This document shows positions 7,903 through 16,070 of a stretch of 29,677 bases of DNA, piece by piece (position 1 is the stretch's first letter; every line of letters begins with the position of its first letter). Origin of the DNA: JALZHR01 sp036389695 (GTDB taxonomy: Bacteria > Acidobacteriota > Blastocatellia > Pyrinomonadales > Pyrinomonadaceae); NCBI GenBank assembly GCA_036389695.1, contig DASVWG010000280.1:1-29677 (forward strand), in the 5' to 3' direction. Below the pieces are notes generated by a model that was not told the DNA's origin, searched no databases, and saw only the letters and a program-made list of their open reading frames with translations. A program made the translations under genes and the position numbers.

Positions 7903-8394
7903 AATTCTGTCTTTTAACTTCGCGTAGGTCGTTCGCAAATCTTCGGGAATCGTGCGCGTTTCGCCGACCGCCGTCATAAAATTCACGTCGCCGACCCAGC
8001 GCGGCAGGATGTGCATATGGAAATGTTCGGCGACGCCCGCGCCCGCCGCTTTGCCCTGATTCATGCCGAGATTGATTCCGTCTGGCTGATAAGCGGCGCG
8101 AATCGCCGTCTGGCAGCGTTTGGTTAAATCCATTAATTCGCCGGTCGTTTTTTTGTCGGCGCGGTCTAAATCGGCGAGGTGCGCGTAAGGGACAATCATC
8201 AGATGTCCGCTGGTGTATGGATAAACGTTTAAAATGACAAAATTAAACTCGGCGCGGTAGAGGATAAATTTTTCCTCATCGCTTGCCGAGTCGTTTAAAA
8301 TCGTGCAGAAAACGCAGCCGTTGACCGTTTCGGTTACGCGCCGGTCGCCGGCTTTAATATAGTCGTATCGCCAGGGACTCCACAATACATCCAC
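7900..8394 (-). CDS. HIT family nucleotide hydrolase/phosphorylase
   Basis: 164-residue histidine triad protein. The triad HFHMHI (His124, 126, 128) followed by LPRW is clear, as is the N-terminal MDVLWSPWRYDYI typical of the Ap4A-phosphorylase-like bacterial branch. CVFC (27-30) suggests a zinc site together with histidines. GINLGMNQGKAAGAGVAEH is the phosphate-binding loop leading to the triad. Such enzymes act on AMP-linked nucleotides such as Ap4A or AMP-lysine; the exact substrate is unknown. It lies downstream of hup, separated from it by inverted repeat 2. Confidence 0.93.
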   Translation of the reverse strand: MDVLWSPWRYDYIKAGDRRVTETVNGCVFCTILNDSASDEEKFILYRAEFNFVILNVYPYTSGHLMIVPYAHLADLDRADKKTTGELMDLTKRCQTAIRAAYQPDGINLGMNQGKAAGAGVAEHFHMHILPRWVGDVNFMTAVGETRTIPEDLRTTYAKLKDRI

Positions 8395-8406
8395 GATAAT
8401 TTTTAA

Positions 8407-8487
8407 AGGGATGAAGGATGAAGGATGAGGGATGAATAAAAGCGAAATGCTTCTGACTCATCCTTCATCCTTCATCCCTCATCCCTC
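8407..8487. repeat. Inverted repeat 2 (GGATGAA heptamer family)
   Basis: The left arm (8407-8435) is four tandem, slightly varied copies of GGATGAA/GGATGAG. The right arm (8458-8487) is the complementary TCATCCT series. The spacer is about 22 bases. It begins 3 bases after the hup stop codon in the direction of transcription and separates hup from the HIT gene. A loose half copy (CATCCTTCATAATTCATCC) precedes the phzF-like gene at about 11634-11652. Confidence 0.88.
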
Positions 8488-8490
8488 GTT

Positions 8491-8766
8491 TTAGTCGTTG
8501 ATAACTTCCTTCAACTCTTTGCCCGGTTTGAAATAGGCGACGCGTTTGGCGGGAATATCGACCGCGGCGCCGGATTTCGGGTTGCGACCTTTGCGCGCGC
8601 CGCGCTGACGGGTGCGAAAGCTGCCGAAGCCGCGCAGTTCGACCTTTTCGCCTTTGTTTAATGCCTCGATAATGCTGTCGAAAACGATTTCGACCAGCTG
8701 CTCGGCATCTTTTTTCGTCATTTCCGCTTCACGCGAAACTTGTTCAACAATATCTGCCTTTGTCAT
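8491..8766 (-). CDS. hup: HU/IHF family DNA-binding protein
   Basis: 91-residue nucleoid protein that binds and bends DNA as a dimer. MTKADIVEQV at the N-terminus, GFGSFRTRQR followed by KGRNPKSG, and FKPGKELKE at the C-terminus are the HU signatures; the RNPKSG arm is the DNA-binding beta-ribbon. It lies 47 bases downstream of rpsA on the same strand. This resembles the rpsA-ihfB order of gammaproteobacteria, so the two are probably co-transcribed. Sequence alone does not separate HU from IHF subunits here; HU is the simpler call. Confidence 0.95.
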   Translation of the reverse strand: MTKADIVEQVSREAEMTKKDAEQLVEIVFDSIIEALNKGEKVELRGFGSFRTRQRGARKGRNPKSGAAVDIPAKRVAYFKPGKELKEVIND

Positions 8767-8813
8767 GCAATTAGCCTCACGGGGAATCTAAAATTTAATT
8801 ACAAGAACTTAAG

Positions 8814-11294
8814 TTACGCCGTTTTTTCGGCTTCGGCTTCGTTTTTTTCGCTGCCGCCGTCCGACGCAGCCGCAGAAGTTTCCGCAGTCTGCGCGGCGGC
8901 GGTTTCTTCAGTACTCGATTCGGGCGCGGCTTCGGTCGTCTCGCCGGTCGCTTGCGCATCGGCGGCTTCCGCAGTTTCGGGAGTAGTTTGTTCCGCTTCG
9001 ACAGTTTCCGAAGTTTCGCCCGCCGCAGTCGCTTCGCCGAATTCTTCAGCCGTCGCGCTCGTATCTGCGTTCGGCGATTCTTCCGCCGGAGTTTCGGCGG
9101 TTTCGTCAGCGGACGCTTCCGTCACGGCAGTTTCTTCAACTGCTGTTTCGGTGGTTTCGCCGGTCGGTTCATCCGCAGTTTCCGCAAAAGCTTCGCCGGT
9201 GTTATCTTCCGACGAAACTTCCGCAGTGTTTTCCTCCGAGCTTTCCGGCGCAGTTTCCGGTTCGTCTGTCGTTACGGCTGTTTCCGCCGCCGCTGTTTCG
9301 GTTTTCGGTTCTTCCTTTTTCGGCTCGGGTTTGGCTTCTTCCGCTTTCGGCTGTTCGGTTTCGCTTCTGCCGAATTTCAGATTTGCCAGCTCGCCCAAGG
9401 AAGCCATTCCGCCTTTGGCTTCGGTCGTGTAAACTTTCGTATCGACGTGCGGCTCGTCTTCCTTGCCGACCGCGCGATGCGAAAGACCGATTTTTTGCGT
9501 GTCGGATTCGATACGCAGGATTTTGAAATCCAGTTCCTGACCGAGCTGCACGACGTCTTCGGCGCGATTGACTCTTTCGTCCGAAAGCTCGGAAATGTGA
9601 CACAAGCCTTCGAGCTCGTCGCCGAGTTCGACAAAAACGCCGAAGCCCGCAAAGCGCGAAATCTTGCCGCGCACGACGTCGCCCGGACGATGCGTCGCCA
9701 CAAAGCTTTCCCACGCGCTCGGCTGAAGCTCTTTAATCGAAAGCGACAGGCGGCGATGCGGCGTGTCGATATTGGTGACGACCGCGTCGACTTCCTGACC
9801 TTTTTTCAGAACGTCTTTCGGATGCTTGATTTTCTTCGACCACGAAATGTCGGACACGTGAACAAGCCCGTCGATGCCGTCTTCGATTTCGATAAAAGCG
9901 CCGAAATCCGTCAGATTGCGGACGCGCCCGTGAACTTTGTCGCCGACGTGATAACGGTCGCCGACCGTTTCCCACGGGTTCGGCTGCATCTGTTTCATGC
10001 CGAGACTGATGCGGCGGTCCTGCGGGTCGATACCTAAAACCTGCACTTCGACTTCGTCGCCCGTATTAACGAGATTTTTCGGATGCTTGACGCGTTTCGA
10101 CCAGCTCATTTCCGAGATGTGAACCAAGCCTTCGACGCCCGGCTCGAGCTCGACAAACGCGCCGTAATCGGCGACGCTCGAAACTCGTCCTTTCAGACGC
10201 GAGCCAATCGGATAAATTTCCGCCACGGTCGCCCACGGGTCTGGAATCAACTGCTTATAGCCGAGCGAAACTTTTTCTTTTTCGCGGTCGAGACGCAAAA
10301 TCTTGACCTGCACGTGGTCGCCGACTTTAAACATTTCCGAAGGTCTATCGAGCCTGCCCCAACTCATATCGGTCACGTGCAGAAGCCCGTCGATGCCGCC
10401 GATGTCAACGAAAGCGCCGTATTCGAGCAGGCTTTTCACCGTGCCTTCGACCACGTAGCCTTCTTCGACCTGGCTCAGGGTGCTGGCTTTCTGGACGCTG
10501 TTGATTTCGTCGGTCAGAACCTTGCGCGAAAGCACGATGTTGTTGCGCTTGCGGCTGAACTTGATGACTCTGGCTTCGATGTCCTGTCCGCGAAACGAAT
10601 CGAGATTGCGAATCGGGCGCGAATCGACCTGCGAGCCGGGCAGGAAGGCTTCGACGCCGTTGATGTCGACTCTCAAGCCGCCTTTGGTTTTGTCGATGAC
10701 GCGACCCGTTATCGGCGTGCCCTGATTGTAGGCGGTTTCGATTTCGTTCCAGGCGCGGCGGCGCAAGGCGTCCATGCGCGACAGAAACGGCGGGTTATCG
10801 CCGGAATCCATACTGCGAATGGTGACTTCGACCTCGTCGCCCTGCTTGACGGTCACTTCGCCGTCGGGCGAAGTAAATTCCGCAATATCGGCGACGCCTT
10901 CCGACTTGTAGCCGAAATCTATCAGCACGCCGCGGTCGGAAATGCCGACCACTTTGCCGCTCACGAGCTCGCCTTTGCTGAAAGCCGTCTGTTCCTGCTC
11001 GAACTGCTCTAAAATCGCGCCAAAGTCCATTTCATTGGAACTTTGTTCCTCTTCAATGGCGGCGCTGGAGCCGGACGCGCCGGAGCTTTGTTCAGCTTCA
11101 GCGGCTGGTTCACCGGGGCTTTGTTCAACTTCGGAGCTTGATTCGCCGGAGCTTTGTTCCGTTTCCGTTGCTGCTGTTGCCGTTGCTTCCGCCGTGGTTT
11201 CGGCAGAGTTTGTTGTTTCATCCGTAACTGAATCAATCGGCTGATTGTTTTCCGCCGGAGTCTCTTCAGTTTGTTTTGTTACGTCGTTTGTCAT
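8814..11294 (-). CDS. rpsA: 30S ribosomal protein S1 with long acidic N- and C-terminal extensions
   Basis: S1 binds mRNA and helps initiation on weakly marked mRNAs. Six S1 OB-fold repeats are visible at about residues 107-174, 192-259, 279-348, 364-435, 451-522 and 537-607. Repeats 3-5 carry the YGAFV/FGAFI and GLVHVS motifs typical of the RNA-binding domains. The protein is 826 residues, against about 560 in E. coli. The extra length is an acidic N-terminal tail (1-105) with EQSSGE-like reiterations and a 180-residue Glu/Thr/Ala-rich C-terminal tail (645-826) that should be disordered. ATG 11294 lacks a good Shine-Dalgarno sequence (only GAAGGGAA about 18 bases upstream), as is known for rpsA elsewhere. 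The large open frames on the opposite strand mirror this composition and are not genes. Confidence 0.96.
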   Translation of the reverse strand: MTNDVTKQTEETPAENNQPIDSVTDETTNSAETTAEATATAATETEQSSGESSSEVEQSPGEPAAEAEQSSGASGSSAAIEEEQSSNEMDFGAILEQFEQEQTAFSKGELVSGKVVGISDRGVLIDFGYKSEGVADIAEFTSPDGEVTVKQGDEVEVTIRSMDSGDNPPFLSRMDALRRRAWNEIETAYNQGTPITGRVIDKTKGGLRVDINGVEAFLPGSQVDSRPIRNLDSFRGQDIEARVIKFSRKRNNIVLSRKVLTDEINSVQKASTLSQVEEGYVVEGTVKSLLEYGAFVDIGGIDGLLHVTDMSWGRLDRPSEMFKVGDHVQVKILRLDREKEKVSLGYKQLIPDPWATVAEIYPIGSRLKGRVSSVADYGAFVELEPGVEGLVHISEMSWSKRVKHPKNLVNTGDEVEVQVLGIDPQDRRISLGMKQMQPNPWETVGDRYHVGDKVHGRVRNLTDFGAFIEIEDGIDGLVHVSDISWSKKIKHPKDVLKKGQEVDAVVTNIDTPHRRLSLSIKELQPSAWESFVATHRPGDVVRGKISRFAGFGVFVELGDELEGLCHISELSDERVNRAEDVVQLGQELDFKILRIESDTQKIGLSHRAVGKEDEPHVDTKVYTTEAKGGMASLGELANLKFGRSETEQPKAEEAKPEPKKEEPKTETAAAETAVTTDEPETAPESSEENTAEVSSEDNTGEAFAETADEPTGETTETAVEETAVTEASADETAETPAEESPNADTSATAEEFGEATAAGETSETVEAEQTTPETAEAADAQATGETTEAAPESSTEETAAAQTAETSAAASDGGSEKNEAEAEKTA

Positions 11295-11335
11295 GAAAAA
11301 TTCTGTTAAATTCCCTTCAAAAAGTAGCTACTAAT

Positions 11336-11400
11336 AAAAAAGAGCGCTCGCCCGCGCTTAATCTCTAAACAAGCGAAAACCTGCGGGGCGATTTTCGCCT
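11336..11400 (-). promoter_or_regulatory. Candidate attenuator/terminator hairpins in the rpsA leader
   Basis: On the rpsA strand, AGCGC-GGGCGA-GCGCT (11358-11343) is a 5-bp stem followed by CTTTTTT, an intrinsic-terminator layout about 50-65 bases before the start codon. Just upstream is GGCGA-AAA-TCGCC (11399-11387). A competing pairing of GCGAAAA with TTTTCGC is also possible. The TCGCCC of the upstream stem is exactly complementary to GGGCGA in the terminator loop, so alternative folds can be drawn. S1 autoregulates its own mRNA in known systems; a leader switch is plausible here but unproven. Confidence 0.4.
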
Positions 11401-11525
11401 AACGAACCGCTTTGAAGTCGAAAATTCGCTGGCTGGAATTTTACAGAAATGCCTTTAGAAAAGAGTGTTTAGGATTGCTCTTTGCATCACTTCATAAGCC
11501 GCTCATTAGAACAGATTAATACAGA

Positions 11526-11555
11526 AATTTACACTCTTAAGTGATTGAATGTCAA
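11526..11555 (-). promoter_or_regulatory. Candidate rpsA promoter
   Basis: On the minus strand, TTGACA (11555-11550) and TAAATT (11531-11526) are separated by 18 bases. The perfect -35 makes this the best promoter in the 366-bp gap between rpsA and the phzF-like gene. It would give a leader of about 225 nt containing the hairpins at 11336-11400. The same gap holds a 10-bp palindrome, AGTAGCTACT (11323-11332), and on the plus strand a weak TTTCCG/TACAAT pair (11597-11625) that could serve the phzF-like gene. Confidence 0.5.
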
Positions 11556-11660
11556 GATAATACGGTAAAAATTGAAGAAAAATGCAAATAAAGAGTTTTC
11601 CGACGCGATACGGGAAATTTACAATTTCGCCCGCATCCTTCATAATTCATCCTTCCGGCT

Positions 11661-12575
11661 ATGAAAAAATACGAATTTTACCAGCTTGACGTTTTTACCG
11701 ATAATGCGTTTGCGGGCAATCCTTTGGCGGTTTTTCCAGAAGGCGGCGGATTGACGGACGAAGAAATGCAGCGCATCGCGCGCGAGATGAATCTGAGCGA
11801 AACGGTTTTCGTTTTGCCTTCGGAAAAGGCTGTGCGCCGACTGCGAATTTTTACGCCGATGCGCGAATTGCCGCTCGCCGGTCATCCGGTCGTCGGAACG
11901 TGGAATCTTTTGGCGACGCTCGGCGTCGTTCCCGCTCAGGCGGAAGGCGCGGTGACGATTCAGCAGGAATTGAACATCGGAATTTTGCCCGTCGATATCG
12001 AATACCGCGACGAAAAACCCTTTCAGGTGACGATGACGCAAGGCGCGTTTGAAGCGGGCGCGGTGATGTCCGACGAGAGAGATATTTCCAGACTGGCGCA
12101 AGCTCTGGGACTGGATTTGGCGGATTTGAATTTCAGCAACGGTTTGCCCGTGCAGGTCGTTTCGACCGGCATCAAAGCGCTGGATATTCCAATCGTTTCG
12201 CTCGCGGCGCTCGGTCGCTGCCGCATTAATTCATCGATGCTCGCGGAAATTTATCTTTCTTACGGCGCAATCGGCTGTTACGCGTTTACTTTTGAGACGA
12301 TGGAAGACACATCGCGAATTCACGCCCGATTTTTCGCGCCCGACGACAATATTCCCGAAGACCCCGCGACCGGCAGCGCCGCCGGTTCGCTCGCCGGTTA
12401 TTTGATTTATCACGCCGCGCTGGACGCGAAAAAATTCACGATTGAACAGGGCGATTTTATGAAGCGCCCGAGCCGGATTTTCGCGGAAGTGACGGGCGAA
12501 AAAGGAAACGTCGAAAAAGTCAGAATCGGCGGGCAATCCGTCATTGTGGCGAAAGGCGAAGTTTTCTTTGATTGA
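11661..12575 (+). CDS. PhzF family isomerase/epimerase-like protein
   Basis: 304 residues, PhzF/diaminopimelate-epimerase fold with two similar halves. The N-terminal FYQLDVFTDNAFAGNPLAV, the catalytic-glutamate segment NLSETVFV (Glu47), PLAGHPVVGT and the C-terminal EDPATGSAAGSLAGYL (from about 233) are diagnostic. True PhzF isomerises a dihydro-anthranilate in phenazine synthesis, but most genomes carrying this family make no phenazines, and no other phenazine genes are present here, so the substrate is unknown. No Shine-Dalgarno sequence is seen before ATG 11661. It converges with the DUF4034-like gene, with only 6 bases between the stop codons. Confidence 0.92.
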   Translation: MKKYEFYQLDVFTDNAFAGNPLAVFPEGGGLTDEEMQRIAREMNLSETVFVLPSEKAVRRLRIFTPMRELPLAGHPVVGTWNLLATLGVVPAQAEGAVTIQQELNIGILPVDIEYRDEKPFQVTMTQGAFEAGAVMSDERDISRLAQALGLDLADLNFSNGLPVQVVSTGIKALDIPIVSLAALGRCRINSSMLAEIYLSYGAIGCYAFTFETMEDTSRIHARFFAPDDNIPEDPATGSAAGSLAGYLIYHAALDAKKFTIEQGDFMKRPSRIFAEVTGEKGNVEKVRIGGQSVIVAKGEVFFD

Positions 12576-12581
12576 GCGATG

Positions 12582-13754
12582 CTAAAAGCGCTTTGCCTGC
12601 GGCTGATGTTGCGGCGGCTGGTTTTGATTTTTGGCGTTGGCGGCGATGTTTTTATATTTGAGAAACGCTTGCTTTGAATGCCAGATTTCCTGCACCCAAT
12701 TGTCGCCGATTTCTTCAAAAGCTTCGTTTGCCGCCGCCAAGTCATTCGTCCGGCAGGCGAATTTGGCAAATTCGTTAAGTCGCCGTTTATCCGCGCCATA
12801 AGTTTTTTTCAGCGTGTAATAGCCTTGTTTGGCTTTCTCGACGGACAATTTGGTGCTGTCAAAAGTCATGTCCGCGTAGTCTGTAATGTAATCGGAAGCG
12901 ATTAGATAATAAAGAATCGCGCCTTCCGTGCCGCCGGTTTCCCGCGCCGCCTGTTCGACGAAATCTTCCCAGTCTCCCGGCTCGCCATGCCAGCGCGGAA
13001 GCAGATATGTGCCTTTGCGCAGAGCGTAATAATAATAATGCGGCTCGAATTTGACGGCTTCGCGGTAAACCGCTTCAAATTCGTCGTAATCCCAGCCCTG
13101 CGCCCGCGCGATGAGCAGCATCACCGCATACCAGTGCGGGCAGCGCTCGTTTAATTTTTTCGCTTCGATTAATTCTTTGACGGCATTCATTAGCCTTTCG
13201 TCATAAAGCCGTCCGCTTTCTTCCGAAATAGTGTAGGAATAGCCGTTGCCTCTGGCTGTCCAAGCGTAACCGACCCATGATTCGGCGAGAGCAATGCGAG
13301 GCGTAATCGATTCGGGAAATTTTTCCTTCCAGCGATTCAGACGGGCAAAATGCTTTTTCCATTCTTCATCCGTCTTATTAACCGGTTCGGAAAGTCCTTC
13401 ATATATAGTTCTGATTTTCCAGAAGCCGCCGACGACTCTTTGTTTTTCCTTACGCGCTTTGCCGGCTTCCTGTTCGAGCAAGGCGAAATTTTCTTTATTT
13501 AATTCTTCAAATACGTGGCTCGTCACCTTTCCGATTTCAGTGTCGAGGTCAAATTCTCTGGACTTATACATCTCGACTAATTTTTGCTCTTCCGCTTTCT
13601 CTTTTTCTATCATTCGCCGCGCCATTTCGGGCGATACCTGCTGCTGCCGGTAGTTTTCCTGTTTTCCAAAGCGGACGTACGGATTCAGACAGGCTGAGGT
13701 CGAGCCAATCAGCAAAATTAAAGACGCTAATCGCGCGTGAAACGAGACGTTCAT
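12582..13754 (-). CDS. DUF4034-like lipoprotein
   Basis: 390 residues. The N-terminus has a hydrophobic signal (ASLILLIGSTSAC) with a plausible lipobox cysteine near residue 22, so it is likely anchored to a membrane. The body is alpha-helical with a series of conserved-looking motifs: GGFWKIRTIYEGL, WKEKFPESITPRIALAESWV, YAWTARGNGY, CPHWYAVML, PHYYYYALRKGTYLLPRWHG and GDWEDFV. These resemble the uncharacterised DUF4034 family as I remember it. The C-terminus is Gln/Pro/Asn-rich. AGGAG lies just before ATG 13754. It is downstream of pilT on the same strand across a 107-bp gap. Function unknown. Confidence 0.78.
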   Translation of the reverse strand: MNVSFHARLASLILLIGSTSACLNPYVRFGKQENYRQQQVSPEMARRMIEKEKAEEQKLVEMYKSREFDLDTEIGKVTSHVFEELNKENFALLEQEAGKARKEKQRVVGGFWKIRTIYEGLSEPVNKTDEEWKKHFARLNRWKEKFPESITPRIALAESWVGYAWTARGNGYSYTISEESGRLYDERLMNAVKELIEAKKLNERCPHWYAVMLLIARAQGWDYDEFEAVYREAVKFEPHYYYYALRKGTYLLPRWHGEPGDWEDFVEQAARETGGTEGAILYYLIASDYITDYADMTFDSTKLSVEKAKQGYYTLKKTYGADKRRLNEFAKFACRTNDLAAANEAFEEIGDNWVQEIWHSKQAFLKYKNIAANAKNQNQPPQHQPQAKRF

Positions 13755-13861
13755 TGTTTATTTTTCTCCTGGATTTTGGAAGCGCTCGGCAGGCTGGAAT
13801 TTTAGTCGGGGAAATTGGTAAGACGTGGGCTAAATTGATTGATAAATTCGGCGCGCCGGAG

Positions 13862-15016
13862 TTATATCCGCGAAATCAAATCGGTGACCTTGCCGACGCC
13901 GCTCTGGCGCTCCATATCTTCTCTGGCGATGGTCGTCGTGTTCTGGATTCCGGCAAGGCGCAGGCGGAATTCGTCCGGGTTGGTCGAGCCGCGCAATGCT
14001 TCTTCGAGCGTGATGAGACCGGATTGATATAGATAAAACAGGGATTGGTCGAACGTCTGCATTCCGTATTGCGAGGTTCCCGCCGAGATGGCGTCGCGCA
14101 CCTGAGCGGTTTTTTCTTCGTTCAGAATATAATCGCGAATCAGCGGCGTCGAAACGAGAACTTCGACCGCCGGAACTCTGCCTTTGCCGTTGGCTTCCTT
14201 CATCAGGCGCTGCGAAACGACGGCTTTTAAAAGCCCGGCGAGCTGGATGCGGATTGATTTTTGCTGAAACGGCGGAAAAGCCGAGATAATACGCGCAATC
14301 GTTTCCGAAGCGTCGAGCGTGTGCAGAGTCGATAAAACGAGGTGTCCGGTTTCGGCGGCAACCAAAGCAGTTTCAATCGTTTCGAGGTCGCGCATTTCGC
14401 CGACCAGAATCACGTCCGGGTCTTGTCGCAGGGAACCGCGCAAGGCTTCCGCGAAATTGCGCGTATCGACATCGACTTCGCGCTGCGTGACGAAAGATTT
14501 TTTGTCTTTGTGCAGAAACTCGATCGGGTCTTCGACCGTCACGATGTGCGAGTTTCGCATTTGATTGATGTAATCGACGACCGCGGCGAGCGTCGTCGAT
14601 TTTCCCGAGCCGGTCGTTCCCGTAACGAGAATCAGCCCGCGATTTTCTTCGGCGATTTTCGACAGAACCGGCGGCAGTCCGAGCTCGGCAAAGTTGCGAA
14701 TCGTGTCGGGAATGACGCGGGCGACGATGCCGACCGAGCCGCGCTGCTGAAAAATATTGACGCGAAATCTGCCCAAGCCCGATACGCTGTAGCCGATGTC
14801 GACTTCGTAAGCTTCTTTAAAATGCTGTTTCTGGCGATTCGACATCATCGAAAAAGCCATTTCCAGCGTCTCTTCCTGCGCCAGGCGCGCGACGCCTGAA
14901 ACGGGACGCAGCTCGCCGCTCACGCGAATCACGGGAAAAGAGCCTGCTCTGAGGTGCAGGTCTGATGCGCCAAAGCTCATTGCCATCCGCAATAAATCGT
15001 CAATTCTGGTCGGCAT
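13862..15016 (-). CDS. pilT: Type IV pilus retraction ATPase PilT
   Basis: 384-residue hexameric secretion ATPase that powers pilus retraction and twitching. The N-terminal PAS-like domain has GASDLHL (16-22). The RecA-like core has Walker A GTTGSGKST (133-141), the Asp box VEDPIE (161-166), Walker B with DPDVILVGEMRD (199-210) and the His box GHLVLSTLHT (224-233). The C-terminus has YLYQSGLITLEEAL. I start at ATG 15016 because it matches the PilT N-terminus, and because a good promoter (15094-15123) lies between it and the next upstream ATG (15127). No Shine-Dalgarno sequence is visible. Other pilus genes are not in the window. Confidence 0.95.
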   Translation of the reverse strand: MPTRIDDLLRMAMSFGASDLHLRAGSFPVIRVSGELRPVSGVARLAQEETLEMAFSMMSNRQKQHFKEAYEVDIGYSVSGLGRFRVNIFQQRGSVGIVARVIPDTIRNFAELGLPPVLSKIAEENRGLILVTGTTGSGKSTTLAAVVDYINQMRNSHIVTVEDPIEFLHKDKKSFVTQREVDVDTRNFAEALRGSLRQDPDVILVGEMRDLETIETALVAAETGHLVLSTLHTLDASETIARIISAFPPFQQKSIRIQLAGLLKAVVSQRLMKEANGKGRVPAVEVLVSTPLIRDYILNEEKTAQVRDAISAGTSQYGMQTFDQSLFYLYQSGLITLEEALRGSTNPDEFRLRLAGIQNTTTIAREDMERQSGVGKVTDLISRI

Positions 15017-15093
15017 ACAAGAAGAATAGAAACTTTCTAAGGTTGGGACAAATTTTAACTTGGTCGGGCAAGAAATGCCAAACTGCCTAAAAG

Positions 15094-15123
15094 ATTTTAA
15101 CCGTGATAAACCGCCCGCGTCAA
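15094..15123 (-). promoter_or_regulatory. Candidate pilT promoter
   Basis: On the minus strand, TTGACG (15123-15118) and TAAAAT (15099-15094) are 18 bases apart, matching five of six consensus bases at each element. Transcription would start near 15087, giving a leader of about 70 nt to ATG 15016. This also argues against the longer pilT open frame. Confidence 0.5.
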
Positions 15124-15219
15124 TCATTTTTTAGAAACAGTCAATCAAATCGGTTTTCGTTCGGTCAGATTGACGGATTTCGATAGACTTTCGCCGACGG
15201 ATTCCTTAATATTTCCCAC

Positions 15220-15837
15220 ATGCAGCCACGCACCCGACGCCAGCGCGAGATTCTGGATTTTATCAACGAGTTTATCAGCGAGCGCGGGCATATCCCGTCT
15301 TATCAGCAGATTGCCCGCAAATTTAAAATCGCTTCGAAATCGGCGATTGCCAAACACATCGCCGCGATGGAAAAACAAGGAATTTTGCAGCGCCGCCGCG
15401 AAGACGGAAGCTTCGGCTTGGCGCTGCGCTCGGAAAATCTCGTCAACGAAGCCGTCTGCGAAATTGATTGGCTGGAAATCGCGGACGCCGAAGCTTTCAG
15501 CGAAAACTGGGAGCAGGAACCGATTTTCGTGCCGAAATTTCTTTTGGGCTATTACGAACCGGAAAGAATCCGCGCTTTCCGCGTGCCGAACGATTCGATG
15601 CTCGACGAGCACATCTGCGAAGGCGACATCGCGCTGATTGAAAAACGCTCGTTTGCCCGCGACGGCGCAATCGTCGTCGCGCAAGCCGAAACGCGCGTCG
15701 TCCTGAAACGCTTTTACCGCAACGGCGCCAACATCGAGCTGCGTCCGGCAAATCAAAATTATCAGACGATTCTGCTGTCGGCGGATAAAGTTTCGATTCA
15801 CGGCGTTCTGCACGGTCTCTTGCGTCCACTGAGCTAA
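15220..15837 (+). CDS. LexA-like repressor with altered autocleavage segment
   Basis: 205 residues. The N-terminal winged helix (1-65) has RRQREILDFI, PSYQQIARKF and HIAAMEKQGIL, as in LexA. The C-terminal S24 peptidase-like domain has PNDSM with Ser126 as nucleophile and VVLKRF with Lys163 as general base, so the catalytic dyad is kept. The cleavage loop is altered: where LexA has a (V/I)AAG segment cut between Ala and Gly, this protein reads LEIADAEA (85-92) with no Ala-Gly. It may be a non-cleaving or differently triggered paralogue. No clear SOS box is seen upstream. It is divergent from pilT. ATG 15220 is the only start that fits the family N-terminus. I withhold the symbol lexA because this may not be the SOS regulator. 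Confidence 0.85.
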   Translation: MQPRTRRQREILDFINEFISERGHIPSYQQIARKFKIASKSAIAKHIAAMEKQGILQRRREDGSFGLALRSENLVNEAVCEIDWLEIADAEAFSENWEQEPIFVPKFLLGYYEPERIRAFRVPNDSMLDEHICEGDIALIEKRSFARDGAIVVAQAETRVVLKRFYRNGANIELRPANQNYQTILLSADKVSIHGVLHGLLRPLS

Positions 15838-15856
15838 AAAGTTAATCTAAATTTTG

Positions 15857-16043
15857 CCACAAAGAAAGAAAATGAAACCGCAGATGAACGCAGATAAACG
15901 CAGATAATTTAACAGGATGGACAGGATAGATAGGATAATTAAAACTACGAACTTTGAAGTTTCTTTTTTATCCTGTATATCCTGTCCATCCTGTTTGAAT
16001 CCGCGTTTATCTGCGTTCATCTGCGGCTAATTTTTCTTTGTGA
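15857..16043. repeat. Inverted repeat 3 (ACAGGATGG / CGCAGATAAA family)
   Basis: About 187 bp. The left arm reads in order CACAAAG, CCGCAGATGAACGCAGATAA and AACAGGATGGACAGGATAG. The right arm repeats these words inverted and in reverse order: ATCCTGTCCATCCTG, CGTTTATCTGCGTTCATC, CTTTGTG. It begins 19 bases after the LexA-like stop codon and ends 27 bases before the GTG of the malic enzyme. Related copies are inverted repeats 7 and 9. Confidence 0.88.
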
Positions 16044-16070
16044 TTATAATTTCTAAAAAGGTTTTATATT

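Noticed and set aside
8407..8487. Reiterated heptamers as a CRISPR array or ordinary tandem repeat
   Set aside because: The words are contiguous, have no unique spacers, and reappear inverted in the other arm; they form a palindrome, not an array.
8740..11012. Long plus-strand open frames opposite rpsA
   Set aside because: They are Ser/Ala/Val- or Arg/Phe-rich mirror images of the Glu/Ala/Thr tails and S1 repeats, with no motif of their own; the minus-strand S1 protein explains the region.
15017..15127. N-terminal extension of PilT to ATG 15127
   Set aside because: The extra 37 residues do not resemble PilT, and a good promoter lies within this stretch.
15145..15813. Minus-strand open frame opposite the LexA-like gene
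   Set aside because: It mirrors the LexA-like coding sequence, has no motifs and would overlap it almost completely.
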